Source: Bacteroidales bacterium (GTDB lineage: Bacteria; Bacteroidota; Bacteroidia; Bacteroidales; Lentimicrobiaceae). From it: DNA of 64,000 bases. The translations under genes were made by a program, and so were the position numbers. How positions within the stretch are numbered: the stretch's first letter is position 1; each line of letters begins with the position of its first letter. The stretch spans positions 1 through 64,000 of the forward strand of contig JADJEQ010000040.1 in NCBI GenBank assembly GCA_016709025.1, in the 5' to 3' direction. This document shows positions 30,818 to 39,259 of this stretch, piece after piece. The notes under the pieces were generated by a model. The model was not told the DNA's origin. It saw only the letters and a program-made list of their open reading frames with translations, and ran no database searches.

Positions 30818-32338
30818 ATGAAAAAACTTTTCACCCTGCTTTTTGCTGTCTCGTTATGCCTGAATTTGCCGGCCCAGATCACGATAACCCGCGATGATAT
30901 GCCCAATGTGGGAGATACAATACGGCTAAGCAACGCAGCCATTCTCTCTGGTTTCGACCCATCATCTACCGGCCCTGACTACTACTGGGATTTCACCAAT
31001 CTGGAACCACAAACGCAGGTTGTGGAGGGTTATGTAAGTACCCAGTCAACTCCATTTCTTTACCAGATCATATTTAACACAAACGTAGCCAATCTCGCAT
31101 CACCCATTACTGATATCAATTTCCTGCCAGGTTTCGAAGTAACCGATGCTTATATATTTTATAAGGAATCGAATACAAGTTATGTTAGGGCCGGCTACGC
31201 GGCATCTATAGCAGGAGTGCCGGTACCCATGAAATTCGACCTGCCTGAATTGTTATACACCTTCCCGTTGGGAGCTTCTTCCCCGGCCGATTCCAGTTCT
31301 TCAAGTTACAACCTGTCATTTCCCGGCATCGGCTACTTCAGCATTGATCGTAAGCGGGTTAATGTTGTTGATGGATGGGGTACGCTAACAACACCTTTTG
31401 GGACGTATAATACCCTGAGAGTCAGGTCAAGTGTGCAAGAGTACGACAGCATTTACATTGACTCAATCCAGTTTGGAGTGCCTGTTAACAGGATATATAC
31501 AGAATATAAATGGATTGCAAACGGGCACAGTATCCCGGTTATGACCATAACCCAGGAAGGGCCGCTGACTACTGCCCAATACATCGACACCGTGCGCAAT
31601 CTCACCCCTATGAGTGTAAGTCTCGGGGCCGATCAGACCATCTGCAGAGGCACTTCTGCAACACTTACCGCAGAAGTTACCGGTGGAACCCCACCCTATT
31701 CATACCTCTGGAATACACTTGAAACGACCGCTACCATCGTTGTGGAGCCATCGGAAACAACCACCTTTACTGTAATCGTTACCGACCTGCAAAACAATAT
31801 TTCCATGGGAAGTATTACAGTTAATGTGAACGATTTTAAGGATATCAGCCTAGGGGCCGACACCCTATTATGTGCCAATTTCTCCATAAATTTTGAGGCT
31901 GGTGAAGACCTTGAAGAAATCCATTGGTTCGTTAATGACATTGAGTTATCACAAAATCCCACGTTTGTACTTGATTCAACCGGCATCGGACTGAATGAAG
32001 CTGTTGTCAGGCTGGAATATCTTGACAACGGATGTTCAGGGAGTGACGAAGTGGTTGTCAACTTTTATATTTGCGGAAGTATACAGAATCAGGAACCCGT
32101 TTTGCTCACCATTGCACCAAATCCGGTGAAAGATTATTTGTCAATTGAACACAGCGGGTTTACCAACAAAGCTAATGTGCTTATTACCAGCGCGTCGGGT
32201 CAGATGTTTAAACTAAATACTGATTTTGAAAGCAAGGATAGAATCATTGTCAGGACTGAGTCCCTTAAAGCCGGCAACTATCTGATTATCATATCTGAAG
32301 GAAATAAAAAAGGAATTGCGAAATTCATTAAAAACTAA
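30818..32338 (+). CDS. Secreted protein with PKD-like domain and type IX secretion (Por) sorting domain
   Basis: A signal peptide (MKKLFTLLFAVSLCLNLPAQ) is followed by a roughly 240-residue region with no recognised fold. Around residues 265-340 lies a PKD/SprB-like beta-sandwich (GTPPYSYLWNTLETTATIVV). A second Ig-like segment follows (LGADTLLCANFSINFEAGE). The last about 75 residues are a T9SS type A sorting domain: APNPVKDYLSIEHSG, then LITSASGQM, and LKAGNYLIIISEGNKKGIAK. Such proteins cross the outer membrane through the type IX system and are attached to or released from the cell surface. It has 506 residues. It is a single-gene unit with a promoter box upstream and a terminator downstream. 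Confidence 0.88.
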   Translation: MKKLFTLLFAVSLCLNLPAQITITRDDMPNVGDTIRLSNAAILSGFDPSSTGPDYYWDFTNLEPQTQVVEGYVSTQSTPFLYQIIFNTNVANLASPITDINFLPGFEVTDAYIFYKESNTSYVRAGYAASIAGVPVPMKFDLPELLYTFPLGASSPADSSSSSYNLSFPGIGYFSIDRKRVNVVDGWGTLTTPFGTYNTLRVRSSVQEYDSIYIDSIQFGVPVNRIYTEYKWIANGHSIPVMTITQEGPLTTAQYIDTVRNLTPMSVSLGADQTICRGTSATLTAEVTGGTPPYSYLWNTLETTATIVVEPSETTTFTVIVTDLQNNISMGSITVNVNDFKDISLGADTLLCANFSINFEAGEDLEEIHWFVNDIELSQNPTFVLDSTGIGLNEAVVRLEYLDNGCSGSDEVVVNFYICGSIQNQEPVLLTIAPNPVKDYLSIEHSGFTNKANVLITSASGQMFKLNTDFESKDRIIVRTESLKAGNYLIIISEGNKKGIAKFIKN

Positions 32339-32378
32339 GAGCCTGTTTAAAAATCTTATGTAAGCACTGTTTTCAAGT

Positions 32379-32408
32379 CTGCCGGAAAAACGGCAGGCTT
32401 TTTTTTTA
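32379..32408 (+). terminator. Rho-independent terminator after the T9SS cargo gene
   Basis: CTGCCG and CGGCAG pair across a 6-base loop, followed by a T-rich run of about ten. Confidence 0.8.
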
Positions 32409-32966
32409 CTTACCTGAGGGTAAAAAAAAATCTTATACCAGTGTCGTTTAGTTAAAAAATATGTCAAAGTCTCATTTTATGTTGACAGTTGCAGGTCTGA
32501 TTTAACGCTGCTTTCCGCGGTAACAATAAATTTTCCTCTGCGGTCGAAATGACAATTATGTAGAGCGAGGAAGGTGTGGTTGAGCCAGAAATGGCGTTAA
32601 GTCACCATTTCTTATGCAACAACACCTTCAATTCTTCTCAATAAATGAATGGGTCATTTCGACCACAGAGAGAAATCTGCCAATTATAGATTAGTCCTGT
32701 CATTCCAATTTATGCTCAAAATCCTAACCCTTAACTAAACAACAAAGATTCTTATATTGAAATTCAAATATTTACACACTTCTTTTGTTTTCCGTCCGGG
32801 CCTTGTTCACTTGTGATCAACCACTATCCGGAATCGTACACCTAAAGCTGATTCCTACGACATTATTGCCTATAAAATACTGTATATCTGTTAGTTACAA
32901 TTTCTGGCACACAATTGGTTATCAGGGCAATATCAGAAAAATTGTTGAACCCCAATCTCTATTGTC
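32409..32966. other. Intergenic with a 17-bp inverted repeat
   Basis: No gene is supported over about 560 bp. The segment 32,537-32,553 (TCTGCGGTCGAAATGAC) recurs inverted at 32,653-32,669 with one mismatch, enclosing about 100 bp. The rest is AT-rich and presumably holds the promoter of the following small secreted protein. Confidence 0.6.
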
Positions 32967-33413
32967 ATGAAAACTTTAATCACAATCATAATTGCTGCAT
33001 TACTCGCGTTTTTTTCAAGCAATTCATCACAGGCAGGAAACGAAAACTCCTTTGCCAGCAACTACCCGGTATCATCAGTTGTTGTCGATACACTCGGCAC
33101 AAAAACATGGCCCATCGGCCAAATCTACAACAGGGATGAAGCTTATATCGATGATATTCCTTTCGATACAAAAGAAATTGCTTCCGGATATTTAGTTTCA
33201 GGTACTCCCGCTATTGAGCCTGAGCCTTACATCAACGATATTCCTTTCAGAACTGATTATATAGCAAACAAGTTTTTACCTTCCCGTATGGTTATCCTTT
33301 ACCCTGAGTCAGAAAACTACATCAATGATATACCATTCAACACTGAAAGTATTGCTGCTAAATACCTTTGCCGGGATACAGGTAAATTCTGCTGCCGGGT
33401 GGTGCAGTTTTAA
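32967..33413 (+). CDS. Small secreted protein with three YI(N/D)DIPF repeats
   Basis: A 148-residue protein with a signal peptide (MKTLITIIIAALLAFFSS, cleavage probably after QAG near residue 24). The mature part contains three copies of a 17-residue motif of the form YI-D/N-DIPF-x-T-x-x-IA-x-x-Y/F-L. They begin at Tyr60 (YIDDIPFDTKEIA), Tyr88 (YINDIPFRTDYIA) and Tyr118 (YINDIPFNTESIA), 28 and 30 residues apart. The sequence ends DTGKFCCRVVQF, with a Cys pair. There is no lipobox and no T9SS domain. I do not recognise a named family. The regular spacing suggests a repeated structural or ligand-binding unit exported to the periplasm. Confidence 0.75.
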   Translation: MKTLITIIIAALLAFFSSNSSQAGNENSFASNYPVSSVVVDTLGTKTWPIGQIYNRDEAYIDDIPFDTKEIASGYLVSGTPAIEPEPYINDIPFRTDYIANKFLPSRMVILYPESENYINDIPFNTESIAAKYLCRDTGKFCCRVVQF

Positions 33414-33873
33414 AAATAGTTTTGTTGTTTTTGGTGAAACAACTTTCCTTTGTTGCTCTCTCTTAATGAACCGGTGGCTGCCTTTGGGCGGCCATCGGTT
33501 TTTAATGACAAGTAGAAGGTAAAAAGTAAAAAGTCTAAAGTTGAGCCCGCTCTGAAAAGTTGGAAATTCAATGATTTTCAGATGTTTGACCCCTAACCCA
33601 AAAGGGGAACATCTGAAATTCATTGAATTAGGTAGTCCCCAATCTGAGGGATAGGGGGTCAAAGGAATTTTCGGAGTGGACTCAAAGTTAGAATTATTGA
33701 CTGCGCCAGCCTGTATGACAGGCAGACAGACTCTTCTCATCGCTTTTTACTTTTTTCCTGGGGTCAGTGACTTTCAAATATTTTTCGGGGTCCCTCCTGT
33801 TCGTCTGTAAAACTTCCTAAATTTACCTCCTCAAATTTTAAAAACACTGACTCATCCTTTAAAAGCCGGCAAT
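33414..33873. other. Intergenic with a 22-bp inverted repeat
   Basis: No gene is supported. The segments 33,565-33,586 and 33,608-33,629 form an inverted repeat with one mismatch and a 21-bp loop, giving a strong hairpin. C-rich and G-rich runs follow (CCCCTAACCC near 33,590; GATAGGGGGTC near 33,650). ORFs on the minus strand here read through this repeat and are not credible. Confidence 0.6.
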
Positions 33874-35136
33874 ATGGGAATCAAGAACCGATTGGTCTTA
33901 ATGAATTTTCTGCAATTTTTCATCTGGGGATCCTGGCTGATTTCAATAGGTGGCTATTTGGGCGGCACGCTGAATTTTTCCGGTGCACAAATCGGAGCTG
34001 TATTTTCTACGCTTGGCATCGCATCTCTGTTTATGCCGGCTTTGATGGGTATTATCGCTGACAAGTGGATAAATGCAGAAAAATTATTGGGACTTTCACA
34101 CCTCATCGGAGCCGGGCTTTTACTTTGGGCTTCAACTGTCTCAGACCCGAATATTTTCTTTTGGGTTATGCTTCTGAATTCTATGTTCTACATGCCTACC
34201 ATTGCGCTGAATAATACCGTATCCTATATTATACTGGAAAATCGTGGATTTAATATCGTGAAGGATTTCCCACCGATCAGGGTATGGGGAACCATAGGGT
34301 TCATTGCTGCCATGTGGATAGTTGATTTATTTGGATGGAAATCCAGTAATTTTCAACTGATATTTAGTTCTGCTTCCGCATTGCTGCTAGGAATTTATGC
34401 TTTTACAATGCCAGCCTGTCCGCCGGTTAAATCACTAAAATCCAAATCTATACTCAGTTCACTGGGGTTGGATGCATTTGTATTGTTTAAACAAAGAAAA
34501 ATGTTTGTCTTCTTTGTATTTGCTATGTTTCTGGGGGCTGCTTTGCAAATTACCAATGCCTTCGGAGGATCGTTCCTTGATAGTTTTGCCAATACACACC
34601 CGGATACTTTTGGGGTAAAACATCCCATTGTTTTACTCTCAATTTCCCAAATTTCTGAAACACTTTTTATTCTTACAATTCCTTTCTTTTTAAACAGATT
34701 TGGAATTAAAAAAGTAATGATGATAAGCATTATAGCCTGGGTTTTGCGTTTTGGTCTATTTGCTGTCGGTGATCCGGGAGAAGGCCTGTACCTTTTGGTG
34801 ATTTCAATGATCATTTACGGCATGGCCTTTGATTTTTTCAATATCTCCGGTTCATTATTTGTTGAAAATGAAGCTCCTGCAAACATGAGGGCAAGCGCCC
34901 AGGGTTTGTTTATGTTTATGACCAATGGTATTGGTGCTATGTTCGGTGGATATGGTGCAGGATTGGTTGTTGATCATTTTACAAAAACCAATTCCGTTAC
35001 AAATGAAATCCTGTCCCGGGATTGGCAAAGTATATGGTTTGCTTTTGCAGGATATGCATTGGTTTTAGGATTAATTTTCCCATTTGTATTCAAGTATAAA
35101 CATATTCCTAAAATTCAGGAATCTATCAATCATTAA
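33874..35136 (+). CDS. MFS permease, nucleoside:H+ symporter (NupG/XapB) type
   Basis: A 420-residue inner-membrane transporter with about 12 hydrophobic helices. The N-terminus (LVLMNFLQFFIWGSWLISIG) and the segment GAVFSTLGIASLFMPALMGI are characteristic of the nucleoside/H+ symporter branch of the major facilitator superfamily. Other matching stretches are FPPIRVWGTIGFIAAMW, where the Arg-containing RVWGTIG is a family signature, and ENEAPANMRASAQGLFMF. The start ATG at 33,874 follows a purine-poor spacer but is the only one that includes the first helix. Substrate is inferred from the family; sugars or nucleosides cannot be distinguished here. No metabolic partner gene is next to it. Confidence 0.82.
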   Translation: MGIKNRLVLMNFLQFFIWGSWLISIGGYLGGTLNFSGAQIGAVFSTLGIASLFMPALMGIIADKWINAEKLLGLSHLIGAGLLLWASTVSDPNIFFWVMLLNSMFYMPTIALNNTVSYIILENRGFNIVKDFPPIRVWGTIGFIAAMWIVDLFGWKSSNFQLIFSSASALLLGIYAFTMPACPPVKSLKSKSILSSLGLDAFVLFKQRKMFVFFVFAMFLGAALQITNAFGGSFLDSFANTHPDTFGVKHPIVLLSISQISETLFILTIPFFLNRFGIKKVMMISIIAWVLRFGLFAVGDPGEGLYLLVISMIIYGMAFDFFNISGSLFVENEAPANMRASAQGLFMFMTNGIGAMFGGYGAGLVVDHFTKTNSVTNEILSRDWQSIWFAFAGYALVLGLIFPFVFKYKHIPKIQESINH

Positions 35137-35491
35137 GCGCAGAAAGATTGGAACCAATTGCCGGCCAGACGAGCCTGCCCGGCTGGCCTAATGGATTTAA
35201 AGGATTGCAATAATTTGCCCTGCCTGAGTGCCGCAGGCAGGCAGGCGGACAGACGGGCCAACTGCCCCTGCCCTGGTCGGAACTAACGAGACCAAAGTCA
35301 ACTAAACACTTGAACCCTGGAACCCTGGAACCTCACCCCCCAAACCCCCTCTCCAAGTGGCGAGGGGGAGCCGGAAGCCCTCTCTCACTCAGCTAGCCTG
35401 AAAGTTGTAATTCTGTAACCCTGTAATTCTGAAACTCTTAAATTTGGAAACTCTGAAACCCTGAAACCCTGGAACTCTGAAACTCTTGAAC
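35137..35491. other. Intergenic, degenerate direct repeats and GC palindromes
   Basis: Contains a GC-rich palindromic stretch (GTGCCGCAGGCAGGCAGG near 35,230), a C-rich run (CCTCACCCCCCAAACCCCCT near 35,330) and a degenerate tandem repeat of words such as GAAACTCTG/GAACCCTGG from about 35,310 to 35,490. No gene is supported. Confidence 0.6.
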
Positions 35492-36088
35492 TCAAAGTTC
35501 GCTGTCTTCCTCATTTCTGCGATTGATGGCATCGCGCAGGGATGAGGCTTTCTCGTATTCCTCTTTTTCAATGGCTTCGTTCATCATTTCTTCGAGTTCA
35601 GCAATGGTAAACTTGTCGTAATCGTAATCGTCTGACTGACTAAGGCCTCCGGTTGCCAGATCATCAATATCAGGTTCTTCATCGATTGAAACACCTGCTC
35701 CGGAAAGTACTGCCTCGTAAGTATAGATCGGGCAATTGAATCTTACCGCCAGAGCTATGGCATCAGAAGTCCGGGAATCAATCTCCTGTACCCCGTTACC
35801 ATCGTCGCAGAGTAGTGTTGCGTAAAAAATGCCCTGGGCAAATTTACTGATGATAACCTCTAGGAAATTAATGTTGAAAGTATCGGCAAAGTTCTTGAAA
35901 AGATCGTGGGTAAGTGGACGTGGGATCTTGATCTGTTCGATGTGGAACAGAATTGCCTGAGCTTCAAAACCGTTGATCAGAATGGGTAGCCTGCGTTTGC
36001 CTTCGATCTCCCCCAAAATCAATGTATACGCTCCGCTTTGCGACTGGCTGTTAATCATTCCCAACAACTTCAGGGGTATTTTTTCCAT
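35492..36088 (-). CDS. Bifunctional nuclease family protein (DUF151) with C-terminal UVR domain
   Basis: The N-terminal domain (residues 1-130) is the BFN/DUF151 fold: LILGEIEGKRRLPILINGFE, then ARTSDAIALAVR-type sequence here as SRTSDAIALAVRFNCPIYT. After an acidic linker rich in Asp comes a UVR motif (FTIAELEEMMNEAIEKEEYE, then KASSLRDAI), as found in UvrB/UvrC and ClpC-associated proteins. This two-domain layout is common in Bacteroidota. A dual RNase/DNase activity has been proposed for plant homologues; the bacterial role is not settled. I chose the ATG at 36,088 (MEKIPLKLLG) over an upstream TTG. It diverges from the pyrophosphatase gene. Confidence 0.88.
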   Translation of the reverse strand: MEKIPLKLLGMINSQSQSGAYTLILGEIEGKRRLPILINGFEAQAILFHIEQIKIPRPLTHDLFKNFADTFNINFLEVIISKFAQGIFYATLLCDDGNGVQEIDSRTSDAIALAVRFNCPIYTYEAVLSGAGVSIDEEPDIDDLATGGLSQSDDYDYDKFTIAELEEMMNEAIEKEEYEKASSLRDAINRRNEEDSEL

Positions 36089-36327
36089 CAATGATTTAAA
36101 GCTAGGTTTAGGATGCTAAAATTAGAAAATAAAAATTCCTGCCATGCATCCCTGTGAAATAATTTTTTTCGAAATATTTTGACTTCCCCGGCTCAATAAC
36201 CTAATCAGCGCAAACGATTGCGAAATCAGGCATATACATGCAGAAAACTACATTTATACAATCTGCTGTACATGCTAAAACTGCCGTTAAATGGCAATTC
36301 TGTTCAAAAATGTGTCCTTCTGGATCA

Positions 36328-36357
36328 TTGGAAATCTTAATTACTTCTCTATATTTG
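36328..36357 (+). promoter_or_regulatory. Bacteroidota promoter for the membrane pyrophosphatase gene
   Basis: TTG (36,328-36,330) and TATATTTG (36,350-36,357) are spaced by 19 bp, fitting the TTTG / TAnnTTTG consensus. The start codon lies 43 bp downstream. Confidence 0.6.
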
Positions 36358-36400
36358 TAAAATATAACCAACCAACATTTGTAAATTAATCGGAGAGCGT

Positions 36401-38935
36401 ATGAAGAGAATTCTAACCCTGCTGGCGATTTTAGTATTGCCGGCATTGTCAAAAGCCAGCGAGGCAGACCTCGTTATTCCGGCCGGAATGAAAGAAGAGC
36501 AGGTTCTTTATTGGGGATTTTTAATCACCCTTTTGGGACTTATGTTCGGATTTTACCAGTTTGTGAAGGTCAAAAAGATCAGGGCACACCAATCTATGCT
36601 GGATGTGGCCGATGTTATTTATGAAACCGGAAAGACATACCTCATTCAACAGGGGAAATTTCTGGCTATTCTTTTCCTGTTTGTTGGATCTGCAGTTGCA
36701 TTTTATTTTGGGTTCCTCTCAGACGCGCACTTTGGATTTGGTGCTGTGCTGATGATCCTGGGATGGACAGTGATCGGAATTCTGGGCTCCTACAGTGTTG
36801 CCTGGTTTGGCATCAGGATGAATACCCTGGCCAACTCAAGGATGGCATTTGCTTCGCTCGAGAGAAAGCCTGTAAAACTGCTCAACATTCCCTTAAATGC
36901 AGGTATGAGCATCGGCGTTGTGCTGATTTCGCTGGAACTCATTATGATGTTGATCATCCTGATGTTTGTTCCGGGTGAATATGCCGGAGCCAGTTTTATC
37001 GGATTTGCTATTGGTGAATCGTTGGGTGCTTCAGCCCTCAGAATTGCCGGAGGTATTTTTACCAAAATTGCAGACATCGGATCTGACCTGATGAAGGTAA
37101 TCTTTAAGATTGGTGAAGATGATCCCCGTAATCCGGGAACCATTGCCGATTGCGTTGGCGACAATGCCGGAGATAGTGTAGGACCTACCGCTGACGGTTT
37201 TGAAACTTATGGTGTAACAGGCGTTGCCTTAATCTCCTTTATACTTTTAGCCGTAGGATATAGCCTGAATACCATTGCAGGTTTTAATCCTGAATTTGTC
37301 ACCAATCTGGCAACCAGCTTAAATGTAGCCAATTTTGATATCACCAGTGAAGCTTCACTTAAAGCATTATCCGGCGTTCTTCAAATAAAATTGCTGACAT
37401 GGATATTCATTATGAGAATTCTGATGATTGTTACTTCCATAGCTGCCTTCTACATCAATGGAATGCTTATTAAAGCCAAATATTCAAACGTTGATGAACT
37501 TGACTTCGAAAAACCATTAACATCGTTGGTATGGATTACCTCCATCTTATCAATTTTTGTGACTTTCATCATCAGTTATTTGACCATCAGTGATTTGCCA
37601 AACAATCTCTGGATCACTCTTTCGATCATTATCAGTGTGGGCACGCTGGGTGCTGCACTTATTCCGGAGTTTACAAAAATTTTCACCAGCCCGAAATCAA
37701 CCCATGTAAACGAAGTAGTTGAAGCTTCGAAAAAAGGAGGCGCATCGCTCAATATCCTTGCGGGACTGGTGGCTGGTAATTTCAGTGCATTCTGGATGGG
37801 CATGGTATTTCTTCTCCTCATGTTTGTAGCTTACTTTGCCAGTACTTTTGGCCTGAGCAGTATCATGATATACCCTTCAATCTTTGCTTTCGGCCTGGTT
37901 GCCTTCGGGATGCTCGGCATGGGCCCCGTTACCATTGCAGTTGACAGCTATGGTCCGGTGACCGATAATGCACAGTCGATTTATGAATTATCGCTGATTG
38001 AAGAAGACCAGAAAGCTAAAAGCATTGAAATTGAAAAAGAATTTGGCTTTAAACCTGATTTTGAAAAATCAAAATATTACCTTGAAGCCAATGACGGAGC
38101 CGGAAACACCTTTAAGGCAACCGCAAAACCTGTATTGATCGGCACTGCAGTTGTCGGAGCAACGACCATGATCTTTTCGCTCATTCTGGTTATCCAGAAA
38201 ACCCTGGGTGTGAAGCCCGAAGAAATCCTGAACCTTTTAAATCCGTATACGATTCTGGGCTTTCTTGCCGGAGGCGCAGTAATCTACTGGTTTACAGGGG
38301 CTTCAATTCAGGCAGTAGCAACCGGTGCAGCACGTGCAGTGGAATTTATCCGTAAAAACATCAACCTTGATCCCGATGCCCCGAAAAAGGCCGACGTTGA
38401 GAAATCAAGACAGGTCGTGCAGATTTGTACTGTTTATGCGCAAAAAGGAATGTGGAATATTTTTATAGCTATTTTCTCCTTTGCCCTCGCATTTGCTTTC
38501 CTTGCAAGTCCAACAGGTCTTGAACCCGGTATGAGCGATGCTGAAACCTTAAAATTTGCCTTGCCTATATCTTTGTTCGTAAGTTACCTGATCTCCATAG
38601 CATTTTTCGGTTTGTTCCAGGCAGTGTTTATGGCCAATGCCGGTGGTGCATGGGATAATGCCAAGAAAGTAATAGAAGTTGATATGAAGGAAAAAGGTAC
38701 CGAACTTCACGCAGCTTCTGTTGTGGGCGATACTGTTGGTGATCCTTTTAAAGACACATCGTCTGTAGCGCTCAATCCGATCATTAAATTTACCACCCTG
38801 TTCGGTTTATTGGCCATGGAAATTGCCATAGCCGAGAATTTCAGGCCCATGGCACATTACATTGGGTTTTTCTTCCTCGCAGTAGCATTGGTTTTTGTCT
38901 GGAGGTCTTTCTACAAGATGAGAATCAACGAATAA
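36401..38935 (+). CDS. hppA: Membrane-bound ion-translocating pyrophosphatase, divergent type
   Basis: It couples PPi hydrolysis to H+ or Na+ pumping across the inner membrane. It has 844 residues, longer than the usual about 700, and about 16 hydrophobic helices. The PPi/Mg site is kept: TKIADIGSDL, GEDDPRNPGTIAD and CVGDNAGDSVGPTADGFETY, with all the expected acidic residues. The last loop is also kept (GGAWDNAKKVIE and VVGDTVGDPFKDTS). It departs from the family in two ways. The usual GKVE of the DVGADLVGKVE motif is replaced by KVIF. About 20 extra charged residues are inserted before GNTFKATAK (IEEDQKAKSIEIEKEFGFKP lies in the insert). The Lys in GNTFKA is the residue associated with K+-independence. 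An N-terminal signal-like helix (MKRILTLLAILVLPALS) precedes the first core helix. Confidence 0.9.
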   Translation: MKRILTLLAILVLPALSKASEADLVIPAGMKEEQVLYWGFLITLLGLMFGFYQFVKVKKIRAHQSMLDVADVIYETGKTYLIQQGKFLAILFLFVGSAVAFYFGFLSDAHFGFGAVLMILGWTVIGILGSYSVAWFGIRMNTLANSRMAFASLERKPVKLLNIPLNAGMSIGVVLISLELIMMLIILMFVPGEYAGASFIGFAIGESLGASALRIAGGIFTKIADIGSDLMKVIFKIGEDDPRNPGTIADCVGDNAGDSVGPTADGFETYGVTGVALISFILLAVGYSLNTIAGFNPEFVTNLATSLNVANFDITSEASLKALSGVLQIKLLTWIFIMRILMIVTSIAAFYINGMLIKAKYSNVDELDFEKPLTSLVWITSILSIFVTFIISYLTISDLPNNLWITLSIIISVGTLGAALIPEFTKIFTSPKSTHVNEVVEASKKGGASLNILAGLVAGNFSAFWMGMVFLLLMFVAYFASTFGLSSIMIYPSIFAFGLVAFGMLGMGPVTIAVDSYGPVTDNAQSIYELSLIEEDQKAKSIEIEKEFGFKPDFEKSKYYLEANDGAGNTFKATAKPVLIGTAVVGATTMIFSLILVIQKTLGVKPEEILNLLNPYTILGFLAGGAVIYWFTGASIQAVATGAARAVEFIRKNINLDPDAPKKADVEKSRQVVQICTVYAQKGMWNIFIAIFSFALAFAFLASPTGLEPGMSDAETLKFALPISLFVSYLISIAFFGLFQAVFMANAGGAWDNAKKVIEVDMKEKGTELHAASVVGDTVGDPFKDTSSVALNPIIKFTTLFGLLAMEIAIAENFRPMAHYIGFFFLAVALVFVWRSFYKMRINE

Positions 38936-38959
38936 CGTATTGTCGTTTTACAATTAAAA

Positions 38960-38991
38960 GAAGGCTGCCAAACGGCAGCCTTCTTTTTTTA
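38960..38991 (+). terminator. Rho-independent terminator after hppA
   Basis: AGAAGGCTGCC and GGCAGCCTTCT pair across a 4-base loop and are followed by seven T. Confidence 0.9.
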
Positions 38992-39205
38992 ACATAAGTT
39001 GAGCGATTTGAATACAGCGGAAATGCACTTTAACCGAAGACCCATCCAAACCTGGTACTGACTAAGGCAGAGCTTCAGCCGACTGTGAGTGAAATTTTTC
39101 AAAAGGCTAAATTTATACATCTAAAAAATTATATGCATCTGTTATTCAGGCCAATAAGTTTACAAAAGAATCCTGTTCAAATTTTATTGGCTATGTGATA
39201 ATCTT

Positions 39206-39213
39206 TATCTTTG
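39206..39213 (+). promoter_or_regulatory. Bacteroidota -7 element for gcvP
   Basis: TATCTTTG matches TAnnTTTG; it lies 46 bp upstream of the gcvP start. A TTG at 39,187-39,189 lies 16 bp upstream, a shorter spacing than ideal. No glycine riboswitch was recognised in the 320-bp gap after hppA. Confidence 0.5.
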
Positions 39214-39259
39214 CCGCACATTTTATGTCTTTACAACTCTCCAAAAATATTCTGTTCCG

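Noticed and set aside
33309..33740. Minus-strand ORF of 143 residues
   Set aside because: It reads through an inverted repeat and the end of the secreted repeat protein on the other strand; no domain is visible.
39000..39259. Possible glycine riboswitch upstream of gcvP
   Set aside because: No conserved aptamer core was seen; only a promoter-like element is supported.
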